This document shows, in pieces, positions 16,490 to 24,902 of a stretch of 34,723 bases of DNA. The DNA lies in assembly GCA_017959965.1 (NCBI GenBank), contig JAGCZO010000079.1, forward strand, positions 1 through 34,723. The letters run 5' to 3'. Below the pieces are notes generated by a model. It had not been told where the DNA came from and did no database searches. It saw nothing but the letters and a program-made list of their open reading frames with translations. Numbering within the stretch: the stretch's first letter is position 1; each line of letters starts with the position of its first letter. Made by a program: the position numbers and the translations under genes. Source of the stretch: Clostridia bacterium. Its GTDB lineage: Bacteria > Bacillota > Clostridia > UBA1212.

Positions 16490-16524
16490 AAACAAAAGAC
16501 CCGGCGCGAATTTCCGTACCGGGT
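16490..16524 (-). terminator. Terminator of tRNA-Lys
   Basis: Immediately after the CCA end, ACCCGG (16519-16524, minus sense) pairs with CCGGGT (16499-16504), with further CG pairs inside, followed by CTTTTGTTTTTG. It ends the tRNA transcript before hisS. Confidence 0.75.
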
Positions 16525-16527
16525 TTT

Positions 16528-16603
16528 TGGTGACCCATCGGAGGCTCGAACTCCGGACACCCTGATTAAAAGCCAGGTGCTCTACCGACTGAGCTAATGA
16601 GTC
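16528..16603 (-). tRNA. tRNA-Lys (UUU anticodon)
   Basis: The reverse complement folds as a standard 76-base tRNA. The acceptor arms GACTCAT and ATGGGTC pair over seven bases with one G-U. The D arm has GCTC...GAGC, the anticodon loop CTTTTAA has anticodon TTT at 16568-16570, the T arm contains GTTCGAG, and discriminator A is followed by an encoded CCA. It decodes AAA and AAG. It has its own promoter and terminator. Confidence 0.95.
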
Positions 16604-16626
16604 GTGCGTTTTTTAAGCGCCGCATT

Positions 16627-16655
16627 ATATTAACAAATACCTTCGTACCTGTCAA
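16627..16655 (-). promoter_or_regulatory. tRNA-Lys promoter
   Basis: A perfect minus-strand TTGACA (16650-16655) is followed after 17 bases by TAATAT (16627-16632). The transcription start would be about 16 bases before the tRNA 5' end, typical of a stable RNA gene. Confidence 0.75.
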
Positions 16656-16691
16656 GCACTTTTTTGAAAACAAATAACGTTTAAGGATCAA

Positions 16692-16732
16692 TAAATTATA
16701 CGCACGGAGGCAGTCTTAAAGCATCCGTGCGT
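16692..16732 (-). terminator. Terminator-like hairpin after the lipase gene
   Basis: A nine-base perfect stem, ACGCACGGA (16724-16732, minus sense) with TCCGTGCGT (16700-16708), lies 45 bases past the lipase stop. It is followed by ATAATTTATTG, AT-rich but not a clean T-run, so efficiency is uncertain. Confidence 0.5.
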
Positions 16733-16777
16733 AATAACTGGTAGTTTATTGATAAACCATTCAGAAAACTATTTCTG

Positions 16778-18547
16778 TCATGAAGGGTCAGACTCGTAAA
16801 CGAAGTTTTCCAGAAGTGCTGAATAAGTGGCTACCTCGTGCTGCTTTTGGAGAGTATCAAGCTTCCCGCTTAATGCCGCGTTCATCGCGAACTGTCTTAT
16901 AGGATACAAGTCGGACTTTGAATTGATGGACAGGACTTCGGAAAGGACCGAATTGATGTTTCCTCCGCCTCCCGCCGCCACGGCAATTGTCGTCAGCTCC
17001 TCGGCGATGGACTTTCCGTTCTCCGGATCAAGTCCGGCATTTTTAAGCGAATGCTTTTCCTCATAATACTGCTGAATGGTCAGGCCGCTCAGCATGTTGG
17101 ATATGGGTCTATAAAGATTGTTTATAGTACTGACAAGTCTATTGCTGTCCGGAAGGACTATATCTGTACCCGGTCTGAAGAATCCAAGTTCCTGAGGCGG
17201 GAGCCAAATTATGAAGTCAGCGGGGTTGACAATATTGAATATGTTGTCGGAATTCTGATTCACTTCCTCGCTTCTGATGCAGCCGGGAGTGGCGAAGGAA
17301 TAGACAAAAACGTCTTCAGAGCCGAATTCTTCGTTATAGAGAAGCCCCAGGAGATCAGCGCAGGCGGCTCCGCGGCTGTGACCGGTAAACAGGAATACGG
17401 GATCCTCGATATTGGCGGTCCTGTTTTTAAGAGTGCTGAATACCTCGTTAGAGGCCTGAAGGAAGTTTTCGGCGTAAAGTGCGTCATTGTTGTGTGAAGG
17501 AACAAAGTCGAGATTTGAATACCATTCACCGCCGGAGGTTCCTCTGATAACGACGATGACTGCGTTGCGAACCTTGCCTTTGTAATTGACAGTTGATGTG
17601 CCGATGGTATAAGCAACGGTGTGGGACTGGTCGTCGGTAGCCTTGTTGTAGTTCCTCTGGTTGCGTGCCTGTACTTTGAAGCCGATTGCGTTGAGGGAGG
17701 CTTTAACGTCCGCGGCGGCCTGGGAATTGTTGAGCTTAATAACTTCTTTGGCGAACTCAACGTCAAATACCGTATTGTCCTCAGGGAAAACAAGATTCGA
17801 ATCGACCACAGGTTCCGCAGTAGGCTCAGCAGTAGGCTCCGGCGTCGGAGTCGGATCAGGCTCGGGATTGAGTTCTATATTCCAGCCCGCAAGGTAGCGG
17901 CTCAGGATTATTGCGTCCCAGTCGGAGACTTCACCGTCCTTGTCTATATCAAGGACTGAAAGATCGATATCCACATTCCAGGCGGCAAGATAACGTTCGA
18001 ACATAATGCCGTCCCAGTCTGTGACCTCACCGTCTCCGTCGGCATCGCCAATGAGTTTGTCAAGGATCACGACATTAGCTTCGGCATTCGCAAAGGTTAC
18101 CTTCCCGCCGACAGCGGTTCTGGCCTCTATATGGTTCACCGAAACGGAATATGATCCGGGAGCGGCAGTATCCTTGGCTTTAAAGGTGATCACGGCAAAG
18201 TCACCGTTATTCACGTTGTTTTCAGAAGCCAGAGAGTCGGCCCATCTGAGTATATAGGGAGAAGAAACAGCGGCGGCAGGAGTGGTATAGCCTGCGAACA
18301 GACCGAGATCTTCAACCTTGACAAGTTCAAGAGCGTAGGTGTCGTAAGCAATGTTGTTTCTGATCGAAATAATACCGGGATTATTAACAACCGATACAAT
18401 GACCTCAAAGGTCTCTCCCGGGAGGCACTCGGCATTTGAAATTCCGTAAGCCGGAGCATCGCCTTCGGCAAAAGACAATACGATCCCCGACGATAACATC
18501 GAGAGCAATATCGCGGCAACAAGTGTTAAAGACAGTAGTTTTTTCAT
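16778..18547 (-). CDS. Secreted cohesin-dockerin class 3 lipase
   Basis: This 589-residue protein has a signal peptide (about 1-27, KKLL then a hydrophobic core, ending near SFA), a cohesin-like domain (34-162) with NNPGIISIRN and ILRWADSLASENN, a dockerin (165-229) with calcium loops DADGDGEVTDWD and DIDKDGEVSDWD, and a short Pro/Thr/Glu linker (230-248). The lipase class 3 (alpha/beta hydrolase) domain covers 255-589. The nucleophile is S391 in TGHSRGAA, the likely Asp is D444 in NPADFIIWLP and the likely His is H499 in EEKHSL; the oxyanion-side IRGTSGGEW precedes them. It would cleave lipid or ester bonds outside the cell. It lacks LPXTG or SLH anchors. It has its own extended -10 promoter and an AGAAGGG ribosome binding site. 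The lipase assignment is firm by motif; the substrate is unknown. Confidence 0.88.
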   Translation of the reverse strand: MKKLLSLTLVAAILLSMLSSGIVLSFAEGDAPAYGISNAECLPGETFEVIVSVVNNPGIISIRNNIAYDTYALELVKVEDLGLFAGYTTPAAAVSSPYILRWADSLASENNVNNGDFAVITFKAKDTAAPGSYSVSVNHIEARTAVGGKVTFANAEANVVILDKLIGDADGDGEVTDWDGIMFERYLAAWNVDIDLSVLDIDKDGEVSDWDAIILSRYLAGWNIELNPEPDPTPTPEPTAEPTAEPVVDSNLVFPEDNTVFDVEFAKEVIKLNNSQAAADVKASLNAIGFKVQARNQRNYNKATDDQSHTVAYTIGTSTVNYKGKVRNAVIVVIRGTSGGEWYSNLDFVPSHNNDALYAENFLQASNEVFSTLKNRTANIEDPVFLFTGHSRGAACADLLGLLYNEEFGSEDVFVYSFATPGCIRSEEVNQNSDNIFNIVNPADFIIWLPPQELGFFRPGTDIVLPDSNRLVSTINNLYRPISNMLSGLTIQQYYEEKHSLKNAGLDPENGKSIAEELTTIAVAAGGGGNINSVLSEVLSINSKSDLYPIRQFAMNAALSGKLDTLQKQHEVATYSALLENFVYESDPS

Positions 18548-18628
18548 AATATCACACCCTTCTTCTTAAGCAGTTATAAAACATTTTCAGTTACAGCCTA
18601 AAAGCCGCAAATGAAGGAATTTTCTTTA

Positions 18629-18637
18629 TTATACCAG
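18629..18637 (-). promoter_or_regulatory. Extended -10 promoter of the lipase gene
   Basis: The minus-strand TGGTATAAT is a perfect extended -10 element (TGn plus TATAAT at 18629-18634). No good -35 is present, which extended -10 promoters tolerate. The leader would be about 75 bases. It lies just beyond the terminator of the upstream gene. Confidence 0.55.
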
Positions 18638-18654
18638 TTCAAACTTGATTTTAC

Positions 18655-18697
18655 TATAAAGAATCCGGGGCAATGCGAAAACACGTATATGCCCCGG
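18655..18697 (-). terminator. Terminator after the dockerin-only GH123-like gene
   Basis: An eight-base GC-rich stem, CCGGGGCA (18690-18697, minus sense) with TGCCCCGG (18665-18672), starts 13 bases past the stop and is followed by ATTCTTTATAG. The T content is moderate. Confidence 0.6.
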
Positions 18698-18710
18698 GAA
18701 GTTTCAAAGA

Positions 18711-21683
18711 TCAGCCGTTGTATGCGGCTTCAAGTGCCTCATAGAGCTGTGCTCTTGCGGCGCGCAGATAGGTGTCGTTGTTTGTGTAGGTAACAACGCT
18801 GGTGCAGACCTTGGAGACCATATCATTCATCGCTTCTTCGCCGAGAGCATCCCCAAGCATAGTCAGCATCTGGTAGTCCTCGATTCCGTCTCTGATGAGC
18901 TCAAGTCTGATGGTTGGAACGGGATAGAGGCTGTGCTGGATATGTCCGCTGTAAATGAGCATGCCGTCGCCCTTGGAATTGTGCTCCCAGGGCTCGCTGG
19001 TTCTCCAGTAGCTGACGTTCCAGTAGTCGACAGCCCAGTAAAGCATTCCGGTTACGCCAAGCTGCTTCATCTGCCACAGGCTGACGATAGCCTCAGTGCC
19101 GTCGTTGTCGATCTGCCAGTTGCAGTAAGGCTGAGTGGGATTGATGCAGATGTATGCCCAGAGCTCACCGCCATTTTTGACGCCCTCGCGTACTCTGTCA
19201 TAGTATACGCCGTATTTGTTGTCCTGAGCAACGCTCTGGAGGAAGGTGGCTCCGCCTCTCCTGGAAAGCTCTCTGGGAGTAAACGCGTCAAGCTTCGGGC
19301 AGTAGATGTTGGTGTAATTCATAACAAAAGCGACAGAATCCCAGTCGGATTTGTTGATATTGGTGATTGCACCTGCGGTCGTGAGTTCAAGGTCTCTTTC
19401 AATAGGAATGACCATCCTGTAATCCGGGTCGATGGCAGCAGCCTTTTCCGCGGCATTTTTCAGAGCGACAAAGTGAGCCTCGGTCCTGGGCTCGTCGGCT
19501 TCGCCGGGGTAGTAGATGATCTTACTGAGCCACATCGGTTTTTCGGTGTAGCCGTCATTCACGAGATCATCCCATGCGCTGTAATCGTATACGGACCATC
19601 TTGCCGTATTGACTCTGGCGTCATTCATGATGGCAACGCCTCTCGAAGACGTCAAGCCGTAAGGAAGATCCATTATGTTGATCCTGTACTTGAAGAAGAA
19701 TTCATAGTAATTCTTCATAACGTCGTTCCACTCGGTGCTGTCGTATCCGTCTCCGCCAGCTGGGTAGGAATTCGAAACGTAGCTGGGCCAGAGCGCAAAT
19801 GATGTTCTGAGGGCAGTCTCGTCGGTAAGAGCAAAATCGTAGACCTTGACGGCTATCGGAGACCGTTTGATCTCTTTTCCGGTATCGGCGTCAAATACAT
19901 GGATAACAGAATTGTATAAGCCCGCAGGGGTATCCTTTGTCGTGGTTAGTCTGATCATAAACGCCTGAGAATTGCCGGCGGCCACGGAGATCGGAGCCTT
20001 AAGATCCAGCAGAGCGTCCGGGATCATTTCATGGGCGATATTATGGTAGAACTCATAGGTGATCTCCGGAACGATAGTATTTCCGTTGCCGTCATCGAAG
20101 GGGTCGACTGTAATGCTGACGTTCATATCCTTAGACGGTGCAACGAAATACTGGGCGTTCTCGGATTCGTTCTTGGCCATGTTGATGGTGTATCCGGAAA
20201 GATCGGTAGGTTCGACAACGGTCTTAGGAACCTTCTGGGTTGGATGGTCGAACCAGACCGAGATCCCGTCGTCCTCATCGGGCGCTTCAAGGATCGAGAA
20301 AGCCAGAGGATCGCTGTAGGAAACGTCTGCACTGTTAAGTTTGTACTGAGGCAGGCTGACGGCTTCAAGAACGTCGTTGATATCATCCGATACCACTACA
20401 CCGCCAAGGTAGATCCGGCCTGTATTTCTTGTAAGGCTGGACAGTCTGAAGGTGATCTTCATCATACTGGCGTGGTCTGTGCGGAGATGCTCAAGGTCAA
20501 AGAACATTCCCTGCCAGCCGGTCTCGGAAACAGTAAGGTCGCCCTTTGTCTCCACAGAAACGAGCTTTCCGGTCAGATCGGCATAATTGTTAAAAGTGAC
20601 GGTGCAGCCCGCGTTGTCAACGGTCTTAATAAGGATCGCAAGATATCTCTTCTGCGAGGGATACTGACCCTGCAGCGACGCCAAAGCTCTCAGATCAAGA
20701 GTTATCTTCTGGCCCGCAGTAGCAGGAATTATCTCAATGGCGTTGACGCCGTCAATTGCAGTAAAGGAGACTGTGCCGTTCTCGTAGATCAGATAAGGCT
20801 TGGTATCACCCTCGGAAGGCATGGATACAACGTCCGTCATATTCTCACAGCTGTCAGGGTCAACCGGAACGTTTGCGTAAGTAAAAGCCTCTTCCTTATC
20901 GGCAAAGAAGGCGATCTCGGAGATGACCATCCAGCCTGTGGGCTTGATGTATGTGGAAGCCCAGTCGATACGAATGGTGCTAAGCTTCTCATGCTGTACC
21001 AGAGTGGTATTCGTCATATCGACAATGGTATACTGCCACATGCCGGTATGAACGTATGTGGATTTACAGCTGTCGCCGGCAGCGGGAGTCTGAGTGAATA
21101 CCTCAAAGTCACCGTCCGTATTCTCGGACTTAAGCTTGAAGACAATGTAAGAGCCGTCAGCTCCGGTCATTTCCTTTTTGCCCGCAAGCTCGGAATATTT
21201 GGCAACGTCAAGAGTAACGTAGGGGTCGCCGCTGGAACCGCTGGTGGAACCGTTGCGGGCGTCCTTCACATACAATCCTTCGTCCGTCATTTCCAGGATA
21301 GTCTGTTTCAGAGTTCCGATGGCGGGCTTGACGGAATCATTCCAGACGTCGAAAACGTTTTCTCTGTTTTCAACCGGCTCCGGATCCAGCTCGATATCCC
21401 AGCCTGCAAGATAACGGGCAAGTATAATGGCATCCCAGTCGGAGACCTCGCCGTCTCTGTCTATATCAAGAACGGAGAGATCCACCGGAGCAGGCCAGGC
21501 GGCAAGATACCGGTCAAACATAATTGCGTCCCAATCGGTCACTTCTCCGTCTCCGTCAGCGTCTCCGGTAAGCTTTTCCGAATCATCGTAAGAAATGATC
21601 CTTCCGGAGGAGCTTACGGCACCTGTCGAAAGCATTGAGACTATCAACGCGAGGACAAGTATAAGGGTTATGTATCGCTTCAT
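18711..21683 (-). CDS. Secreted dockerin protein with GH123-like (DUF4091) domain, no cohesin
   Basis: This 990-residue protein has a signal peptide (about 1-23) and, unusually, its dockerin almost at the N-terminus (39-101, loops DADGDGEVTDWD and DIDRDGEVSDWD); the cohesin-like domain of its four relatives is missing. Residues about 105-265 and 270-440 look like two beta-sandwich modules, possibly carbohydrate-binding. The rest (about 470-985) resembles the DUF4091/GH123 catalytic region: a WFDH strand, a beta-sandwich with TPAGLYNS, then a TIM-like part with YYPGEADEP (D730-E731) and the closing RLELIRDGIEDYQML signature. GH123 enzymes are beta-N-acetylgalactosaminidases using an Asp-Glu pair. 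Whether this divergent member has that activity is inferred. AAGGAG precedes the ATG. It lies downstream of two sister genes. Confidence 0.8.
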   Translation of the reverse strand: MKRYITLILVLALIVSMLSTGAVSSSGRIISYDDSEKLTGDADGDGEVTDWDAIMFDRYLAAWPAPVDLSVLDIDRDGEVSDWDAIILARYLAGWDIELDPEPVENRENVFDVWNDSVKPAIGTLKQTILEMTDEGLYVKDARNGSTSGSSGDPYVTLDVAKYSELAGKKEMTGADGSYIVFKLKSENTDGDFEVFTQTPAAGDSCKSTYVHTGMWQYTIVDMTNTTLVQHEKLSTIRIDWASTYIKPTGWMVISEIAFFADKEEAFTYANVPVDPDSCENMTDVVSMPSEGDTKPYLIYENGTVSFTAIDGVNAIEIIPATAGQKITLDLRALASLQGQYPSQKRYLAILIKTVDNAGCTVTFNNYADLTGKLVSVETKGDLTVSETGWQGMFFDLEHLRTDHASMMKITFRLSSLTRNTGRIYLGGVVVSDDINDVLEAVSLPQYKLNSADVSYSDPLAFSILEAPDEDDGISVWFDHPTQKVPKTVVEPTDLSGYTINMAKNESENAQYFVAPSKDMNVSITVDPFDDGNGNTIVPEITYEFYHNIAHEMIPDALLDLKAPISVAAGNSQAFMIRLTTTKDTPAGLYNSVIHVFDADTGKEIKRSPIAVKVYDFALTDETALRTSFALWPSYVSNSYPAGGDGYDSTEWNDVMKNYYEFFFKYRINIMDLPYGLTSSRGVAIMNDARVNTARWSVYDYSAWDDLVNDGYTEKPMWLSKIIYYPGEADEPRTEAHFVALKNAAEKAAAIDPDYRMVIPIERDLELTTAGAITNINKSDWDSVAFVMNYTNIYCPKLDAFTPRELSRRGGATFLQSVAQDNKYGVYYDRVREGVKNGGELWAYICINPTQPYCNWQIDNDGTEAIVSLWQMKQLGVTGMLYWAVDYWNVSYWRTSEPWEHNSKGDGMLIYSGHIQHSLYPVPTIRLELIRDGIEDYQMLTMLGDALGEEAMNDMVSKVCTSVVTYTNNDTYLRAARAQLYEALEAAYNG

Positions 21684-21718
21684 ATTATCTCCTTAAGAAG
21701 TATTGAAGTTATCGGTTT

Positions 21719-21738
21719 GGCCGCCCTTACGGACGGCC
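21719..21738 (-). other. Intergenic hairpin without T-run
   Basis: GGCCGTCC and GGGCGGCC pair over eight bases (one G-U) around a GTAA tetraloop on the minus strand, between two dockerin genes. Neither strand has a T-run after it, so it is a poor terminator. It could be an RNA stability or processing element in a joint transcript. Confidence 0.5.
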
Positions 21739-21779
21739 TGTTCATCTGATAATTATGGATTGCAGAATAAGTAAAATTA

Positions 21780-24700
21780 TTAATGTATCTTTGCAGAAAT
21801 TAAATTACCGACAGCTATTCTCAGCTGATTATAAAGTTCGCCGTCCGTGCTGTAATTGCCAAGGGACGTGGTGATCTGCTTAATGATCAGATCCGAGGTG
21901 CCCTCTCCGTAATAATTGTCAAGGATGGTGAAGTAATCGTAATCTTCCGCACCGTCGCGGACGGACTCAAGCCTCATGGATCCGACAGGGAAAGCGTTGA
22001 AGGATTTGTCCTCAAGCTCGTTATAGCGTTCACGGCCGGTGTAAGGCTGTCCTTCGGAATCCTCGAAGCCGTTGTATACGAGCACGCCGTTGCCGTATAC
22101 GTTGTAAGGATAGGAATTATCCACCTCGTGCTTCTTGCCCCAAGGCTGATCGTCGCCGTGGTTCCAGTCATTTACAAGGTAGTAGAGGAATCCGTCAACG
22201 TTATAGAGCTTCTGCTGCCAGAAGAGCAGTCTGTGCTCGATCTCGCTGTCGCTGATGGAAAGCGTGATCTCCGGATGATGCGGAAATCTTGTAACGTACC
22301 ACCAGACCTCGTCGCCCTCATCCTGAGCAGCGGCCATTCTGTCCTGGAACGTACCGAGATTTCTCTCAAGGATCGAAGTGTAATACTGAGTCATCAGCAT
22401 CGGGTTGTTCTTCTGATCGGCCATGGTGTTGAAGAAATAGGTCTTCGGGCACCATACGTTTACGTAATCTTCAACGTATTTGAAGTAGTCAACGGTGGAA
22501 TCCTTGTCGAGAGCAGCGTTGATATGCATCGGGGCAATGACCTTCGTATCCTCACCGAAAACGTTTTTGATCAGTGAAGCATAGTAGATAAGCTGATCCA
22601 GTTCACCCTTGTTCTTTGGCTCGTCGATGGGATAGAAATATGCCTTTTTGAGCCACTCGTTGTTCTGCTTGAGGTAATTGTACGCGGACTGTATTCTTGT
22701 CTGCGTAACCTTGTCTGTTCCGAAGCCGACGGGGTTGAAAGCCTGCACTCTCGGGTCATTGAGGTATTTGTCAACTCTCTCGTCGGCAAAAGGATCATCG
22801 TGGTTCTTATCGGCGTCGAGATAAGGAATGTTGTATGCGTTGACCTTATTTTCAAGCAGGTACTCGTAGTATTTCGCGTAGGTAAGGCCGTCGTCGCCAA
22901 CGTACATAAACGGAGGATTGTAAGAGTAAATATTCCACCAGCTGAGGTCCGCAAGGATCTTGCAATTTGAAGCGTCGGGAAGAGTGAACTTCCAGACGAA
23001 AACGTAAACGTTGGCTTTCTTAACTTCTTTGCCCTCCTGATCCTCAATCGTGAGAACAGCAGAATACTGGCCTGCGGGAGTGGTCTTGTCGGTGTAGACC
23101 TTGATCAGGAACATCTGGCTCTTACCTGCCGCAAGATCAAAGCTTCCCTTGAGTTCAGGGAGAGGATCAACGATATCATCACCTTCAACGTCGTCAAAGT
23201 AATAGCCTTTGCAGATCGTATGTCTCAGCGTATTGCCGGAACCGTCGGTAAATTCGCTAAGATTGACCTTAAGGCCGGTCTTATCGGCAGATGACGCAAG
23301 CAGGAACTGACAGCCTTCGATCTCGTTCTTGGCCATTCTGATCTGGTATGTGTTTTTGCCTGTGGAAGTAAGTTCGTCCTGAGGAGTCTTAACGAAGGCG
23401 TCGTCGAACCAGAGATCGATCTCATTGTCTTCATCGGCAGCGGTGAGCTTATCGTTGGAAACAGCAGGAGCGTTGTCAACGGCACTTTCAATAAGGTTCG
23501 AAGCAGCCAGCTGCTGCTCATCGGTAAGAGCGTGAAGATCTTCGGAAGAGACCAGAAGATCGGCAATGTCATCAAGGCTCTCGAAGAAAAGGATCTCGCC
23601 AATGTAAAAAGACTCGCCCGCAGAAGCCGCGGTGAACATAAAGTCGAATCTGAATCCGTGAACGTTGCCGGTCCAGCCGTTGGCGTCGGACATATTGTAT
23701 ATCAGGTACTGCCAGCCGTCCTCGCCGTTGTTGAAGCTTCTGGTTCTGCTGTAGCCGACTGCGGGGCCGTAAATATTACCGGAGAAATAGAATACTTCGC
23801 AGCTGGTGTTGGAGCAGTTCTCCTGTCTGATCTTCAAAACAAAAACTTTGTTGGCGGTGGCGGAGGGAGCCGCAAAGCCGTAGGCCTTCAAGTAGTTTTC
23901 AATGTTGAATGATATATACGGATCGTTTGTGGCCGCAATGGTGGAAAGCTTAACGACCTTGCCGAAATCAGCGTCATCAACAAGAGAGACCGAAACGGAA
24001 TTTCCGCCGCTGAAATGACTGAGTATTTTGGATCCGTTCATAGTGACCTCGGTGGAGGAGATCGGACCCAAAGGTACCGGAGTCGCGGTAGGCTCCGGAG
24101 TAGGTTCCGGTGTAGGTCTGGGAGTAGGTGTCTCCATGGGCTTCAATTCAACGTTCCAACCGCAAAGATAGCGGCTGAGGAGCATTGCGTCCCAGTCGGA
24201 GATCTCGCCGTCGCCGTCGATGTCAAGGCAGATGAGATATATCTTGTCAATAGTCCAGTTGGCAAGGTACCTGTCGAAGAGCATCGCATCCCAGTCGGTG
24301 ATCTCACCGTCGCCGTCAGCGTCGCCTGTAGCGGGATATGAGACCTCCAGCTTCACGCTGGCGTCGTTGAAGGCAACCTTTTTGCCAAGAACATTTCTGG
24401 CCTCGATATGAGAAAGGGTCACCGTGAAAGAGCCGGGATTAAGCGCCTCAAAAGTGAGCTTGACGATATCGCCGTTGGAATCGTTGTTTTCGGCGGCAAG
24501 TGAATCGGCCCATCTCAGAATATAAGGAGATTTGACGTTAGCCGCCGGCACGGTCCATCCGTTAAGAAGGCCGAGATTTTCAACCTTTTTAAGCACCAGA
24601 TCCTCTTCGTCATATGAGATCTGATTTCTCAGAGATATGATTCCGGGGTTGTTTTTTATTGACACGTAGAGCTCGATCTCATCGCCGAAATAGGAATTAA

Positions 24701-24824
24701 CGTCTCCGCTGAAGCTGTAGCCCGGCTGGTCTGACCCGGCATCATCTGCAAAGGAAACGGTTCCCTGAGCGAACATTGAGAGCACAAATGTCAATGCAAT
24801 TATGAAACAAATCGATCTTTTCAT
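21780..24824 (-). CDS. Secreted cohesin-dockerin protein with GH123-like (DUF4091) domain
   Basis: The protein is 1014 residues from the ATG at 24822-24824. A longer frame starts at 24839, but its first codons are the ribosome binding site (GGGAGAAGG) of this ATG. Modules are: signal peptide 1-26, cohesin-like 35-163, dockerin 166-228 (loops DADGDGEITDWD and DIDGDGEISDWD), Pro/Thr linker 230-251, a beta-sandwich module of carbohydrate-binding type about 255-418, and the DUF4091/GH123 region about 465-1005. In the last, WFDDAF, TTPAGQYSA, YFYPIDEP (D734-E735) and SMRLESVRDGAEDYDYF match the family pattern. GH123 enzymes remove beta-linked GalNAc by a substrate-assisted mechanism; the D-E pair fits that chemistry. 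It follows the SASA-domain gene by about 78 bases, with no promoter visible in between. Confidence 0.83.
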   Translation of the reverse strand: MKRSICFIIALTFVLSMFAQGTVSFADDAGSDQPGYSFSGDVNSYFGDEIELYVSIKNNPGIISLRNQISYDEEDLVLKKVENLGLLNGWTVPAANVKSPYILRWADSLAAENNDSNGDIVKLTFEALNPGSFTVTLSHIEARNVLGKKVAFNDASVKLEVSYPATGDADGDGEITDWDAMLFDRYLANWTIDKIYLICLDIDGDGEISDWDAMLLSRYLCGWNVELKPMETPTPRPTPEPTPEPTATPVPLGPISSTEVTMNGSKILSHFSGGNSVSVSLVDDADFGKVVKLSTIAATNDPYISFNIENYLKAYGFAAPSATANKVFVLKIRQENCSNTSCEVFYFSGNIYGPAVGYSRTRSFNNGEDGWQYLIYNMSDANGWTGNVHGFRFDFMFTAASAGESFYIGEILFFESLDDIADLLVSSEDLHALTDEQQLAASNLIESAVDNAPAVSNDKLTAADEDNEIDLWFDDAFVKTPQDELTSTGKNTYQIRMAKNEIEGCQFLLASSADKTGLKVNLSEFTDGSGNTLRHTICKGYYFDDVEGDDIVDPLPELKGSFDLAAGKSQMFLIKVYTDKTTPAGQYSAVLTIEDQEGKEVKKANVYVFVWKFTLPDASNCKILADLSWWNIYSYNPPFMYVGDDGLTYAKYYEYLLENKVNAYNIPYLDADKNHDDPFADERVDKYLNDPRVQAFNPVGFGTDKVTQTRIQSAYNYLKQNNEWLKKAYFYPIDEPKNKGELDQLIYYASLIKNVFGEDTKVIAPMHINAALDKDSTVDYFKYVEDYVNVWCPKTYFFNTMADQKNNPMLMTQYYTSILERNLGTFQDRMAAAQDEGDEVWWYVTRFPHHPEITLSISDSEIEHRLLFWQQKLYNVDGFLYYLVNDWNHGDDQPWGKKHEVDNSYPYNVYGNGVLVYNGFEDSEGQPYTGRERYNELEDKSFNAFPVGSMRLESVRDGAEDYDYFTILDNYYGEGTSDLIIKQITTSLGNYSTDGELYNQLRIAVGNLISAKIH

Positions 24825-24858
24825 AAAACCTTCTCCCAAAACTTAGATGTATTTTCAG

Positions 24859-24893
24859 GACCCGGGACGGACTGGGTCCGGCAGCCCCGGGCC
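24859..24893 (-). other. GC-rich intergenic hairpin without T-run
   Basis: On the minus strand GGCCCGGG (24886-24893) pairs with CCCGGGTC (24859-24866) over eight bases with one G-U. It is followed by CTGAAAATAC, so there is no T-run. It sits between the acetylesterase gene and the GH123-like gene and resembles the hairpin at 21719-21738 in position and lack of tail. Confidence 0.45.
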
Positions 24894-24902
24894 ATCTCTT
24901 AC

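Noticed and set aside
20031-21638. Long + strand open frame of 535 codons opposite the dockerin-only gene
   Set aside because: It is an antisense shadow: it mirrors the dockerin and GH123-like coding sequence, has no family resemblance, and similar shadows occur opposite the dockerin parts of the sister genes.
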